A stretch of 41,005 nt of DNA. Origin: CAG-791 sp963658695. GTDB taxonomy: Bacteria; Bacillota; Clostridia; Lachnospirales; Lachnospiraceae. How positions within the stretch are numbered: position 1 is the first letter of the stretch; every line of letters starts with the position of its first letter. Below, in pieces: positions 1 to 6,703 of the stretch. Location: positions 1 to 41,005 of the forward strand of contig CAVKRN010000014.1 in NCBI GenBank assembly GCA_963658695.1. Direction: 5' to 3'. Below the pieces are notes generated by a model that did no database searches, had not been told where the DNA came from, and saw only the letters and a program-made list of their open reading frames with translations. Position numbers and translations under genes: made by a program.

Positions 1-1870
1 CGTATGCCTCTTCTGCAGGGGGCTCATCATAAACCTCCTCTGCAGGAGCTTCGTCGTATGCCTCTTCTGCAGGGGGCTCATCATAGGTCTCCTCTACAGG
101 AGCTTCATCATAAGTCTCTTCCACAGGGGTCTCGTCATAAACCTCCTCTGCAGAAGCTTCGTCGTATGCCTCTTCTGCAGGGGGCTCATCATAAACCTCC
201 TCTGCAGGAGCTTCGTCATATGCCTCTTCTGCAGGGGGCTCATCATATGTCTCCTCTACAGGTGCTTCATCCTGCCCTGCGGTAATCTCTTCCGCTTCCC
301 GGAAAAACGTCTCTGAGGTTTTCTGTGCAGCCTCCTCGGCCTCTTTTGCAGCAGATGCTCTCTCCTCCGCCTGAATTCGCTTCCGCTCCGCTTCATTTGC
401 CAGCTCTTCTTCTCTGGCAATCTGCTCCTGGCGAAGCATTGCGCGATGAATTTCTTCTGAATTCCAGCGTCTGGTTGCAATATCATCCAGCCCATCATCC
501 CTGCTGCCGTAGATTCTTACATCCTCGTCTTCATCCGCTGCATATGCAGGGGCAGGAGCCACCTCAGCCGGCCGATATCTCCGTGCAGGAGCCGGTGCCG
601 CCTCTTCTCTGCGGCTCTGCGCAGGGATCGGCATTTCCTCTTCCACGCGATATCTGCGCGCCGGTGCCTCTCTCCTATCCCCTTGTTCCGGCCGCCGCTG
701 CGAAATGTCATCCTGCCGTACAGGATCCGACATCCGGTACAGACCGCTTCGCACCTGTCTGCGTTGCCTTGCTACTCCTTTTTCAATATCCTCCAGCAGT
801 CCGTGACGCGCTGTCTCATCAAAATCCTGAAGAATCGCCCCTGTATCCTCAAGGATTCGCTGTGCCCTTTTCTCATCGTTGGCTCTGCGAATGTCTCTGC
901 GGATCTTTTCCCATTCCGCCATTACCTCGCCAATGGACAGCTGTCCCTCTCCCGTCTCCTCTGCGCCGGCGCTATAGAAATCCCTCTCTGCAGGAATATC
1001 ATAGGCAGGAGTATCGTTCACGTCTGTATCCGGCTGCGGCGCATCTGCGTAACTATCCGCTGCAGGAACACGTTCTCTGCTCTGCACCGCCAACTCCGGT
1101 TCAGAAGACGTCTCCGCCGCAGAAGTTTCTTGCTCTTCCGCTTTCTCCGGCTCACCGTTGAATTCCTCTGTCTTAGCCGGAGCAGATAATACAGGCTTCG
1201 GCTGAGTAGTTTTCTCTGCCGTTCTTTTTACTTCCTCTGTTGCCGTCTTCGGTTCTGCAGAAATCTGTGCCGGTTCCGCATCCTTTAATTGTCCCAAAAG
1301 CCTCTGCGCATTCTGCTCGTACCGGCTGCCGGCAAAATCACGGACAATCCCGCGGCAAATATCCGCCGCCTTCTCCGATTCTCCCTTCGATGCATACATC
1401 TGCGCCAGCTCATAGTCCCAGCGCGCAGATGCCTTCTCACGGTGAAGCTGTTCCAGAACGGAAATCTTCTCCTGATCCGACACCGGTGAAACCCCGTACA
1501 TCTTGTACTGAAGAATCAATCGCCTCGGATTCTGGGGCTCCAGCGCCTGATATTCCTGCATCAGTTGCAGAGCGCGTGTCAAATCATTCTGAAAGCCGCC
1601 CTTTCCGTACAGATAAATGGTCAGCTCGCACAAAGCATATACGATCGCTGGGTTATCGACCTCCCGCTCATGGGCAATGGACATCACATCCCGGCTCTTT
1701 TCATAATCCCCGACAGCCTTATACACCTCGCTCACACGGCACAGAGTGTCCGCGCTCTTCACGTGATTCCAATCGATTCTGTCGGCAATCTCGGCCGCCT
1801 GTTCAAAACGTCTCTCACCGATCAGCGTATTAATTTCATTCAGGCTGAGTTTAAATTCGTACTTATCCAA
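1..1870 (-). CDS. TPR protein with long Glu-rich repeat region (C-terminus off the window)
   Basis: The minus-strand frame is open from a TTG at 1870 to the left edge, 623 codons, so the C-terminus is missing. TTG is chosen because GAGGAAAG lies just upstream and an in-frame TAA sits before it with no ATG between. Residues 1 to about 190 are helical and TPR-like (for example RRFEQAAEIADRI, YELAQMYASKGESEKAADI). An acidic, disordered linker follows, then Arg-rich segments (ARRYR occurs twice), then an Ala/Glu/Arg coiled-coil-like stretch. The visible end is ten 9-residue repeats of the type YDEAPAEEV / YDEPPAEEA. It lies 89 bp downstream of rsmA on the same strand. I cannot name a function. 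A protein-interaction scaffold would fit, and a further domain may lie beyond the edge. Confidence 0.8.
   Translation of the reverse strand, partial: MDKYEFKLSLNEINTLIGERRFEQAAEIADRIDWNHVKSADTLCRVSEVYKAVGDYEKSRDVMSIAHEREVDNPAIVYALCELTIYLYGKGGFQNDLTRALQLMQEYQALEPQNPRRLILQYKMYGVSPVSDQEKISVLEQLHREKASARWDYELAQMYASKGESEKAADICRGIVRDFAGSRYEQNAQRLLGQLKDAEPAQISAEPKTATEEVKRTAEKTTQPKPVLSAPAKTEEFNGEPEKAEEQETSAAETSSEPELAVQSRERVPAADSYADAPQPDTDVNDTPAYDIPAERDFYSAGAEETGEGQLSIGEVMAEWEKIRRDIRRANDEKRAQRILEDTGAILQDFDETARHGLLEDIEKGVARQRRQVRSGLYRMSDPVRQDDISQRRPEQGDRREAPARRYRVEEEMPIPAQSRREEAAPAPARRYRPAEVAPAPAYAADEDEDVRIYGSRDDGLDDIATRRWNSEEIHRAMLRQEQIAREEELANEAERKRIQAEERASAAKEAEEAAQKTSETFFREAEEITAGQDEAPVEETYDEPPAEEAYDEAPAEEVYDEPPAEEAYDEASAEEVYDETPVEETYDEAPVEETYDEPPAEEAYDEAPAEEVYDEPPAEEAY
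2..271 (-). repeat. 27-bp in-frame coding tandem repeat (10 copies)
   Basis: Ten consecutive 27-bp units encode 9-residue blocks beginning Tyr-Asp-Glu and ending Glu-Glu-X. Units alternate between APAEEV-like and PPAEEA-like versions, so the higher-order period is 54 bp. The copies are nearly identical at DNA level (the CTGCAG core recurs), which suggests recent expansion and possible length variation between strains. The array continues past the left edge. Confidence 0.9.
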
Positions 1871-1959
1871 TTCTCTTTCCTCACACGCCCGGAAGGCCCA
1901 ACCGGATTGCCGCTCTTAAAAAATGGCGCGGTACCCCTTATTTTCCATACAAATACAGC

Positions 1960-2841
1960 TTAGAAGTTTAGCATATCGTCCAACTGCCTTGCAAGTTCCG
2001 CAAACTGCTCCAACGAAAGCTTCTCGCCGCGGATGGTTTCCGAAAGCCCCATCTTCACCAGAGCTGCCTGTATCTGTTCCCGGCTGACATCTTTATTCCG
2101 ATATGAAAAACCGTGTGAGACGGCATTCGCCAGTGTTTTGCGCCTTTGATTAAAGGCCGCCCGAATCAGTGCGAACAAAAGCTCCGGATCTGCATCCACC
2201 GGTGGTTCCCCTCGCATTTGCAGACAAAGAACCGCTGAGTCCACCCCTGGCCTCGGAATAAAGCAATTCGGCGGCACAATGCATACCCGCTGCGGCTCCG
2301 AATAATACCGTACTGCCAGTGAAAGGGCGCCATACTCCTTATCCTCTTCCGTTGCAAGAATCCGGTCCGCAACTTCCTTCTGTACCATCACCGTAATGCT
2401 CCGGAAAAACTGTGCCTTCTGGAAGAGCTGCAGAAGAATCGGCGTTGTTATGTAGTACGGGAGATTCGCAACGCACTTCAATGGCTCACCATGGTTGAAT
2501 TCCCGGCAGATCTCCTCCAGATCCGTCTTCAGAATATCACGGAACAAAGTTGTGACATTGTCACAGTCCTCCAGCGTCGTTGCCAGCACCGGTTCCAGGC
2601 TCTCATCAATTTCCACTGCTACCACGTGACCTGCCGCCCGTGATAAGAGCTGCGTCATCGTTCCGATCCCCGGACCAATCTCAAGAACGCAATCCTCTTT
2701 GCTGATTTCCGCCGCATCAATAATCTGATCTACAACGTCGCGGCTGATCAGAAAGTTCTGTCCGTATTTTTTCTTGGCACGTATGCCAAACTGATTCAAG
2801 ACGGTCATTGTGCCGTGGGGTGTCGCTAATAATTCACTCAT
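1960..2841 (-). CDS. rsmA: 16S rRNA adenine dimethyltransferase RsmA (KsgA)
   Basis: RsmA transfers four methyl groups from SAM to two adjacent adenosines in the 3'-terminal hairpin of 16S rRNA during late 30S assembly. The 293-residue product has the family layout: N-terminal KKYGQNFLIS, SAM-binding motif I EIGPGIGTMT, acidic motif VAVEIDESL, and the catalytic NLPYYITTP motif that positions the target adenine. The C-terminal helical region contains FNQRRKTLANA. Length is normal. It is followed by the TPR gene and preceded by tatD on the same strand, a common Firmicute neighbourhood. Confidence 0.97.
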   Translation of the reverse strand: MSELLATPHGTMTVLNQFGIRAKKKYGQNFLISRDVVDQIIDAAEISKEDCVLEIGPGIGTMTQLLSRAAGHVVAVEIDESLEPVLATTLEDCDNVTTLFRDILKTDLEEICREFNHGEPLKCVANLPYYITTPILLQLFQKAQFFRSITVMVQKEVADRILATEEDKEYGALSLAVRYYSEPQRVCIVPPNCFIPRPGVDSAVLCLQMRGEPPVDADPELLFALIRAAFNQRRKTLANAVSHGFSYRNKDVSREQIQAALVKMGLSETIRGEKLSLEQFAELARQLDDMLNF

Positions 2842-2909
2842 AACTGTACTGTCTTCCCTTTCATTTCAAATCAATGTAGATCAAGTACCTTCGCATAGTC
2901 GCCGCGTTG

Positions 2910-3695
2910 CTACTCCAAATCCAAGCGATAGAGCCGGCAGGCATTTTGCCAGGTCTGCTCTGCAACTTCTTCTGCCGGTATCTCTTTGAGTTCTGCAATC
3001 GCCTGCACCACATACCGCAGGAACAAGGAACAGTTTCGCTGTCCCCGATGAGGCTCCGGTGCCATATAGGGGCTGTCCGTCTCCAGGACAATGCGCTCCA
3101 GAGGAATCCGGCGCACCGTTTCCTTCAGCTTTTTCCCGTTCTTAAATGTGACAACGCCGCCGACGCCCACATAAAATCCAAGATCAAGGAAATCCCCGGC
3201 CAACTGCGGACTGTATGAATAGCAATGAATGACACCACCCGTCTCGCCGGCGCCTTCCTCCCGTAAAATCCGCAGCGTATCCTCTGCAGCATCTCTAGAA
3301 TGAATGATAACCGGCCGGTCAATCCTTTTGGCCAGCCGAAGCTGCTGCCGGAACCAGTATTGCTGCTTCTGCCGTTCCGGTTCCTCCCAATGGTAATCAA
3401 GTCCAATCTCGCCAACGGCAACCATCCGCGGCAGCTGCATCTTCTCCTCGATTTCCCGAAGCCACGCCTCCGTCATATCTTCACACTCCGAAGGATGGAT
3501 TCCCATTGCGCCATAGAGCCACGGATAGTGCTGCGTCAAAGAGACGATGCGTTCCAGACTTTCATACGTTGAGCCGGGATCCGTCACCGCACCAACTCCC
3601 AAATCATGAAACGATCCCAGAAGCGTCTGTTGATCCTCTTGGAACGCATTATCATCATAATGTGCATGTGTATCAAAAATTCGAACTTTTTTCAT
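2910..3695 (-). CDS. tatD: TatD family metal-dependent DNase
   Basis: A TIM-barrel hydrolase of the TatD family, which are divalent-metal 3'-5' exonucleases; the in vivo role in clostridia is unsettled. The 261 residues show the metal ligands expected of the family: FDTHAHYDD near the N-terminus, GEIGLDYHW with the bridging glutamate, VIIHSRDA, HCYSYS and LETDSPYMAP with the final aspartate. The start at 3695 (MKKVRIFDTHAH) matches the usual family start, although no strong Shine-Dalgarno is visible. The gap to rsmA is 68 bp, so the two may be co-transcribed. Upstream it diverges from tRNA-Lys across an A/T-rich spacer. Confidence 0.95.
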   Translation of the reverse strand: MKKVRIFDTHAHYDDNAFQEDQQTLLGSFHDLGVGAVTDPGSTYESLERIVSLTQHYPWLYGAMGIHPSECEDMTEAWLREIEEKMQLPRMVAVGEIGLDYHWEEPERQKQQYWFRQQLRLAKRIDRPVIIHSRDAAEDTLRILREEGAGETGGVIHCYSYSPQLAGDFLDLGFYVGVGGVVTFKNGKKLKETVRRIPLERIVLETDSPYMAPEPHRGQRNCSLFLRYVVQAIAELKEIPAEEVAEQTWQNACRLYRLDLE

Positions 3696-3742
3696 CTTTT
3701 TTACAGCATTTTCCCAATCATAAATTTTTTTTTAAAAAACAC

Positions 3743-3771
3743 TTGCCAACCCAAAAGGGCCCTACTATAAT
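3743..3771 (+). promoter_or_regulatory. tRNA-Lys promoter
   Basis: TTGCCA at 3743-3748 and a perfect TATAAT at 3766-3771 are separated by exactly 17 bp. This places transcription start about 38 bp before the tRNA. A long A/T tract lies just upstream and could act as an UP element. Confidence 0.85.
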
Positions 3772-3815
3772 AGCACTTGTTCGCGAGAACGGAAGAAAAA
3801 TTTAACAAAGGACAT

Positions 3816-3888
3816 GCGCTTTTAGCTCAGCTGGTAGAGCACCTGACTCTTAATCAGGGTGTCCAGGGTTCGAGTCCCTGAAGGCGCA
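3816..3888 (+). tRNA. tRNA-Lys (anticodon CTT)
   Basis: A full cloverleaf can be drawn. The acceptor stem GCGCTTT (3816-3822) pairs with AAGGCGC (3881-3887) with one G-T wobble, and the discriminator is A at 3888. The D-arm contains AGCTCAG..GGTAGAGC. The anticodon stem CCTGA/TCAGG holds loop CTCTTAA with anticodon CTT, reading AAG. The T-arm is CCAGGGTTCGAGTCCCTG. CCA is not encoded. A terminator follows at once, so this is a single-tRNA unit. Confidence 0.97.
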
Positions 3889-3895
3889 CGCGGAG

Positions 3896-3940
3896 CACTG
3901 TTTTTGTGGGGTAAGCCCATGGGGACGGTGTTTCTTTTTG
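3896..3940 (+). terminator. Terminator of the tRNA-Lys unit
   Basis: CACTGT (3896-3901) pairs with ACGGTG (3925-3930), and an inner TGGG/CCCA pairing extends the hairpin. It is followed by TTTCTTTTTG (3931-3940). Confidence 0.7.
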
Positions 3941-3942
3941 TA

Positions 3943-4020
3943 TATCTGTTTAGCACCTACCAATTTCAACATGAATCGGACGCTTGCGTACGAATTCATG
4001 ATTGAAATTGGTAGGCGGCC
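3943..4020 (+). repeat. Dispersed intergenic repeat, copy A
   Basis: This segment covers the left closing strand and hairpin H1 of the structured element. It is homologous to copy B at 6072-6149 on the other strand: 30 of the first 34 bases agree, including an uninterrupted 16-base block TATCTGTTTAGCACCT. Both copies lie downstream of a transcription unit and in the same sense as that unit. Confidence 0.75.
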
Positions 4021-4091
4021 AAGGAGCGAAGCTCCTCTGGCCAGCCACATCGAGGTTTTCCGAAGGAAAATCGAGATGCGGGGCTAAACAG
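3946..4091 (+). ncRNA. Candidate structured RNA: four-way junction between tRNA-Lys and the next gene
   Basis: A closing 9-bp stem pairs CTGTTTAGC (3946-3954) with GCTAAACAG (4083-4091). It encloses three hairpins. H1 has a perfect 14-bp stem (3956-3969 with 4002-4015), continued by a further 7 bp after a one-base bulge and capped by a CTTG loop. H2 (4017-4042) pairs GGCCA/TGGCC and GGAGC/GCTCC around a GAA loop. H3 (4048-4078) pairs CATC/GATG and TTTTCC/GGAAAA, with tandem G-A opposite G-A inside the stem and another C(GAA)G cap. The matching triloops and tandem G-A mismatches favour a folded RNA over a simple DNA palindrome. I recognise no known family. No strong promoter is visible directly upstream, so expression might need read-through of the tRNA terminator. 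Confidence 0.45.
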
Positions 4092-4240
4092 TCGACATGA
4101 AACATGGATTATGGACACCCCCTGTGAATTGGTAAATGGAATCCGCAACGCTTCATGCTATGATTAGGTGGGCTTGTTGCCTTCTTCAACAACAATAAAG
4201 CAAAGTCACCGTAATCATTCACAAGCAGACAGGAACACCT

Positions 4241-5257
4241 ATGAACACCTATTTAATGAAAAAAGCAATGATCGAAGCTGCCGTTGACCGCGGAATTCGC
4301 GATATGCAAAGCGATCCCGAACGGAGCATCCGGCGGCTGACCGATCTTGGGAAACAGTTTTCCAAAAACCGGTTTCAGACCTCCATTTTTTCCGTTATGC
4401 AGGAGCTGTTGAACAACGAGAACAGTGCTTATTACGATATGATGCACAATCTCCTGAAGAATTCCGACCCGGAAATGCTTCGAACCTTTGGTGTGAACTT
4501 CGGATACATGAGCTGGACATACGGCGCCGCCCGCATCCGCAAAAAAGAGGCTGAATGCGGCCACTGCATCCCTTGGGCTATGATGCTGCGTTATGACGCA
4601 GAAAGCGCGAGTGGATTAGACAGCCGGCATCTGGAAAAGCTCATGGAGCAGGGACAGGATCTGGGCATCTATGCCTGGTTCCTCCGGGAATGCGGGGAAG
4701 ATTTGGATTCTTATCAACTCCTCACTCTCCTGGAGCGTTACAAAGAGTGTGCCTGTGTCTGGTTCAAGAACAGCGGACGTTTGACTGCAGCCCAGATTCA
4801 GATGCTGCGCATCTGCAAGAATACACTGGTATGCCTCCCGCTCTCCGATCCGGAAACACTCCTTACCACCTCACTTCTGCGGGACCAGAAAGTCCCCTTT
4901 GCACTCTGCGTGGAATACGATCAGGATCTAACGAAAGAAGCCGCCGAGAGCTGCATGGAAACAGTGCTCACCAGCGAGTCCGCCATGCTCTTTCTGATTG
5001 CCAAGGACGGCGTGGAGGCAAACCTCGGCGAAATCGCGTACCGTTCCCGCCTGGAACAGAAACATCCTTGCGTTATTATGGACTACTACGGCGACGGACA
5101 GTCCATCAGTCGTGTCCTGTGCGAGCACACGAACCTTCTGGAGATCGGCGCGGATGGTCACATCATTCAGCCGGACGGCAAAAAGGGCGGTAAGTTTCCC
5201 TTTGAGAAACCTCTGACCGATGCGCTTTGCGAGGTCATGCCGCCGCTGCATAGTTAA
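4241..5257 (+). CDS. Radical SAM-derived protein lacking the cluster cysteines (putative pseudoenzyme)
   Basis: 338 residues, start ATG 4241 with AGGAACACC just upstream. The layout follows a clostridial radical SAM family I know from memory. An N-terminal helical region has the DPERSIRRL type motif. A DPEMLRTF..NF segment follows at 76-87. CGHCIPWAMMLR (106-117) corresponds to a conserved IPWAILxD strand, and GLDSRHLEKLMEQGQDLGI (125-143) to the first helix after the cluster loop. The CxxxCxxC loop expected between these two segments is absent: only YDAESAS remains. The GGEP motif is replaced by ECGEDL (150-155). The C-terminal strand DGQSISRV..LEIGADGHIIQPDG (285-313) lacks the family's usual cysteine. 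The protein is about 100 residues shorter than intact relatives. The frame is open with normal codon use, so it is not simply a decayed gene. It converges on the TetR gene, with a shared terminator between them. Confidence 0.65.
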   Translation: MNTYLMKKAMIEAAVDRGIRDMQSDPERSIRRLTDLGKQFSKNRFQTSIFSVMQELLNNENSAYYDMMHNLLKNSDPEMLRTFGVNFGYMSWTYGAARIRKKEAECGHCIPWAMMLRYDAESASGLDSRHLEKLMEQGQDLGIYAWFLRECGEDLDSYQLLTLLERYKECACVWFKNSGRLTAAQIQMLRICKNTLVCLPLSDPETLLTTSLLRDQKVPFALCVEYDQDLTKEAAESCMETVLTSESAMLFLIAKDGVEANLGEIAYRSRLEQKHPCVIMDYYGDGQSISRVLCEHTNLLEIGADGHIIQPDGKKGGKFPFEKPLTDALCEVMPPLHS

Positions 5258-5361
5258 AGGTCTGCCTTGCCATACCGCATTGCTTTATTTTGCTCCAAAA
5301 ATCGTCAGCAATTCTAAATAGCCTCGGCGACAAGACAACATCAAAAATAAAACAGCTGCAA

Positions 5362-5408
5362 AAACCCGCAGAGACGTTATACACATTTCGTCTCTGCGGG
5401 TTTCTTTT
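5362..5408. terminator. Bidirectional terminator between convergent genes
   Basis: A perfect 15-bp stem pairs AAACCCGCAGAGACG (5362-5376) with CGTCTCTGCGGGTTT (5389-5403). It is followed by TTTCTTTT on the plus strand and preceded by an A-rich run that serves the minus strand. It lies between the pseudo-radical SAM gene (+) and the TetR gene (-). Confidence 0.9.
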
Positions 5409-5465
5409 ATTCACATCCATTCCGCTTTGGTAATAATTCCGTGTCCGCCCTATGAAAAGCCGCCG

Positions 5466-6014
5466 CTACGCGTCTTTCTCCACGGCCAGTGCCATTTTCA
5501 GAATGACATCTTTAATCTTGCTCGTGTACTCATAGGCATCCATCCGTTTCCGATATCCGCCCGAGAGCCAGCGCACCAGGGAATTCAGAAAGGCATCCAT
5601 AATGAACGTAAGATAAAAGTCTTCGTCCTCCTTACTGTGCGGCAAAACATCCTCCAGAAAGAATTTCGTCACCGGACGCATCGCCTCCACCAGATAATCC
5701 TTAAAGGAATTCTGGCCTTCGATCTGCAGCGCCGCGTGGTAAAATTCCCGTTCGGAATAAAAATAGCGAAGCACATCTGTCAGGCAGTCCCATCCGTTCT
5801 CATAATTGGACGGATCCATCCCGCCGACAAAGCCAACGTAGAATATCCAATTCACCAGATCATACTTATCCCGGAAATGATAATAAAAGCTCTTCCGGTT
5901 GATTCCGCAATCATTGCAGATATCCGACACGCTGATCTTCTCAAATGGCCGCTGGCGCATCAGTTTTTTCATAGATGCAGCCAGAGCATTTTTTGTCATA
6001 TTGGAGTCTGACAC
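5466..6014 (-). CDS. TetR/AcrR family regulator with a DhaS-type C-terminal domain
   Basis: 182 residues. The N-terminal helix-turn-helix reads FEKISVSDICNDCGINRKSFYYHFRDKYDLVNW, shown here only as a reference to positions 24-56; its recognition part is ICNDCGINRKSFYYHF. The remainder (WDCLTDVLRYF, FLNSLVRWLSGG) resembles the C-terminal domain of DhaS-like TetR proteins. The start is taken as GTG at 6014 because GGGGTGG lies just upstream; the ATG five codons later has no such site. The effector and targets are unknown. The nearest candidate target is its own promoter, because the neighbour on the other side is convergent. Confidence 0.88.
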   Translation of the reverse strand: MSDSNMTKNALAASMKKLMRQRPFEKISVSDICNDCGINRKSFYYHFRDKYDLVNWIFYVGFVGGMDPSNYENGWDCLTDVLRYFYSEREFYHAALQIEGQNSFKDYLVEAMRPVTKFFLEDVLPHSKEDEDFYLTFIMDAFLNSLVRWLSGGYRKRMDAYEYTSKIKDVILKMALAVEKDA

Positions 6015-6071
6015 AATACCACCCCGCGGCTTGCCTCTGCCGCTGACACCTTACGCCTTTCGTTACAGTTC

Positions 6072-6149
6072 AACGCCTGCCATATCTCACCGCGAATCTT
6101 CTGCAAGCAGACAATTCATATTGAAATCGTCAGGTGCTAAACAGATACA
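6072..6149 (-). repeat. Dispersed intergenic repeat, copy B (diverged)
   Basis: On the minus strand this matches copy A (3943-4020). The outer block AGGTGCTAAACAGATA (plus-strand 6132-6147) is identical. The apical hairpin changes from ACG-CTTG-CGT in A to CTG-CTTG-CAG in B, two compensatory pair changes around the same loop. The base of the stem changes from CCTA/TAGG to CCTG/CAGG, a third. The mid-stem pairing is degraded, and the second closing strand and hairpins H2/H3 are absent. It lies about 50 bp downstream of sufU, in sense orientation to it. Confidence 0.7.
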
Positions 6150-6199
6150 ATTTGCGATCGAAATCAGCAGGCAGCCAGTGCGCATCACCGCATCGTATA

Positions 6200-6703
6200 T
6201 CAGTGGCCCTCCACTCGGCACGCACTGCAAGTCTCGCTCTGCTCACCTTGCGCCGAGGCATCCGTAATTCCTTCCTTCTGAAGCTTTTCGACAACCTCAC
6301 GCATGGTACGCCATCCAAGTGTAGCACATTTCACACGAGCCGGCATGTGTGCCACATCTTCCAGTGAAGCAGCCTCATCCAGTTCCTCTTTCTCCGCCTC
6401 CGTGGCTGTACCCTTGATCATACCCATGAAGATATCCGCAAGCCGCAGGGCCTCTTCCTGAGTCTGCCCGATAACCAGATCGCACATCATGTCCGCGCTT
6501 GCCTGGGATACCGCACAACCACTGCCGTTGAAGGAAGCATCTTCAATCACGCCGTCCTTCACCAACAGCTGCAGGTTGATATCATCCCCGCAACTGGGAT
6601 TTACTCCGTTCAGAACAATGGTTGCATTCTGCAGGTCATGCTTGTGCCCCGGATGCAAATTATGCTCATTTACAATTTCGCGATACAAAGATTTAATATC
6701 CAA
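6200..6703 (-). CDS. sufU: Fe-S assembly sulfurtransferase/scaffold SufU
   Basis: SufU accepts persulfide sulfur from SufS in the Firmicute SUF system. The 167-residue product has the three zinc/active-site cysteines in typical contexts: NPSCGD (C38), NGSGCAVS (C63) and VKCATLGW (C126). The SufU-specific insertion (ATEAEKEELDEAASLEDVAHM) lies between the last two. The start is TTG at 6703, inside the last codons of sufS, and suggests translational coupling; no ATG start is available nearby. A short C-terminal tail with two extra cysteines (ETCSACRVEGH) is unusual. It is the last gene of the suf operon. Confidence 0.95.
   Translation of the reverse strand: MDIKSLYREIVNEHNLHPGHKHDLQNATIVLNGVNPSCGDDINLQLLVKDGVIEDASFNGSGCAVSQASADMMCDLVIGQTQEEALRLADIFMGMIKGTATEAEKEELDEAASLEDVAHMPARVKCATLGWRTMREVVEKLQKEGITDASAQGEQSETCSACRVEGH

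Noticed and set aside
2..271. Direct repeats at the left end as a possible CRISPR array
   Set aside because: The units are contiguous with no unique spacers and keep one reading frame encoding a 9-residue repeat within a long minus-strand gene.
325..1963. Long plus-strand open frames in the first 2 kb
   Set aside because: They are shadows of the minus-strand TPR gene. They are Pro/Ser/Leu/His-rich, lack ribosome sites and have no recognisable domain.
3850..4050. Minus-strand open frame of 66 codons across tRNA-Lys
   Set aside because: It is antisense to the tRNA and to hairpin H1. The ending RDSNPGHPD is a common artefact of reading tRNA genes backwards.
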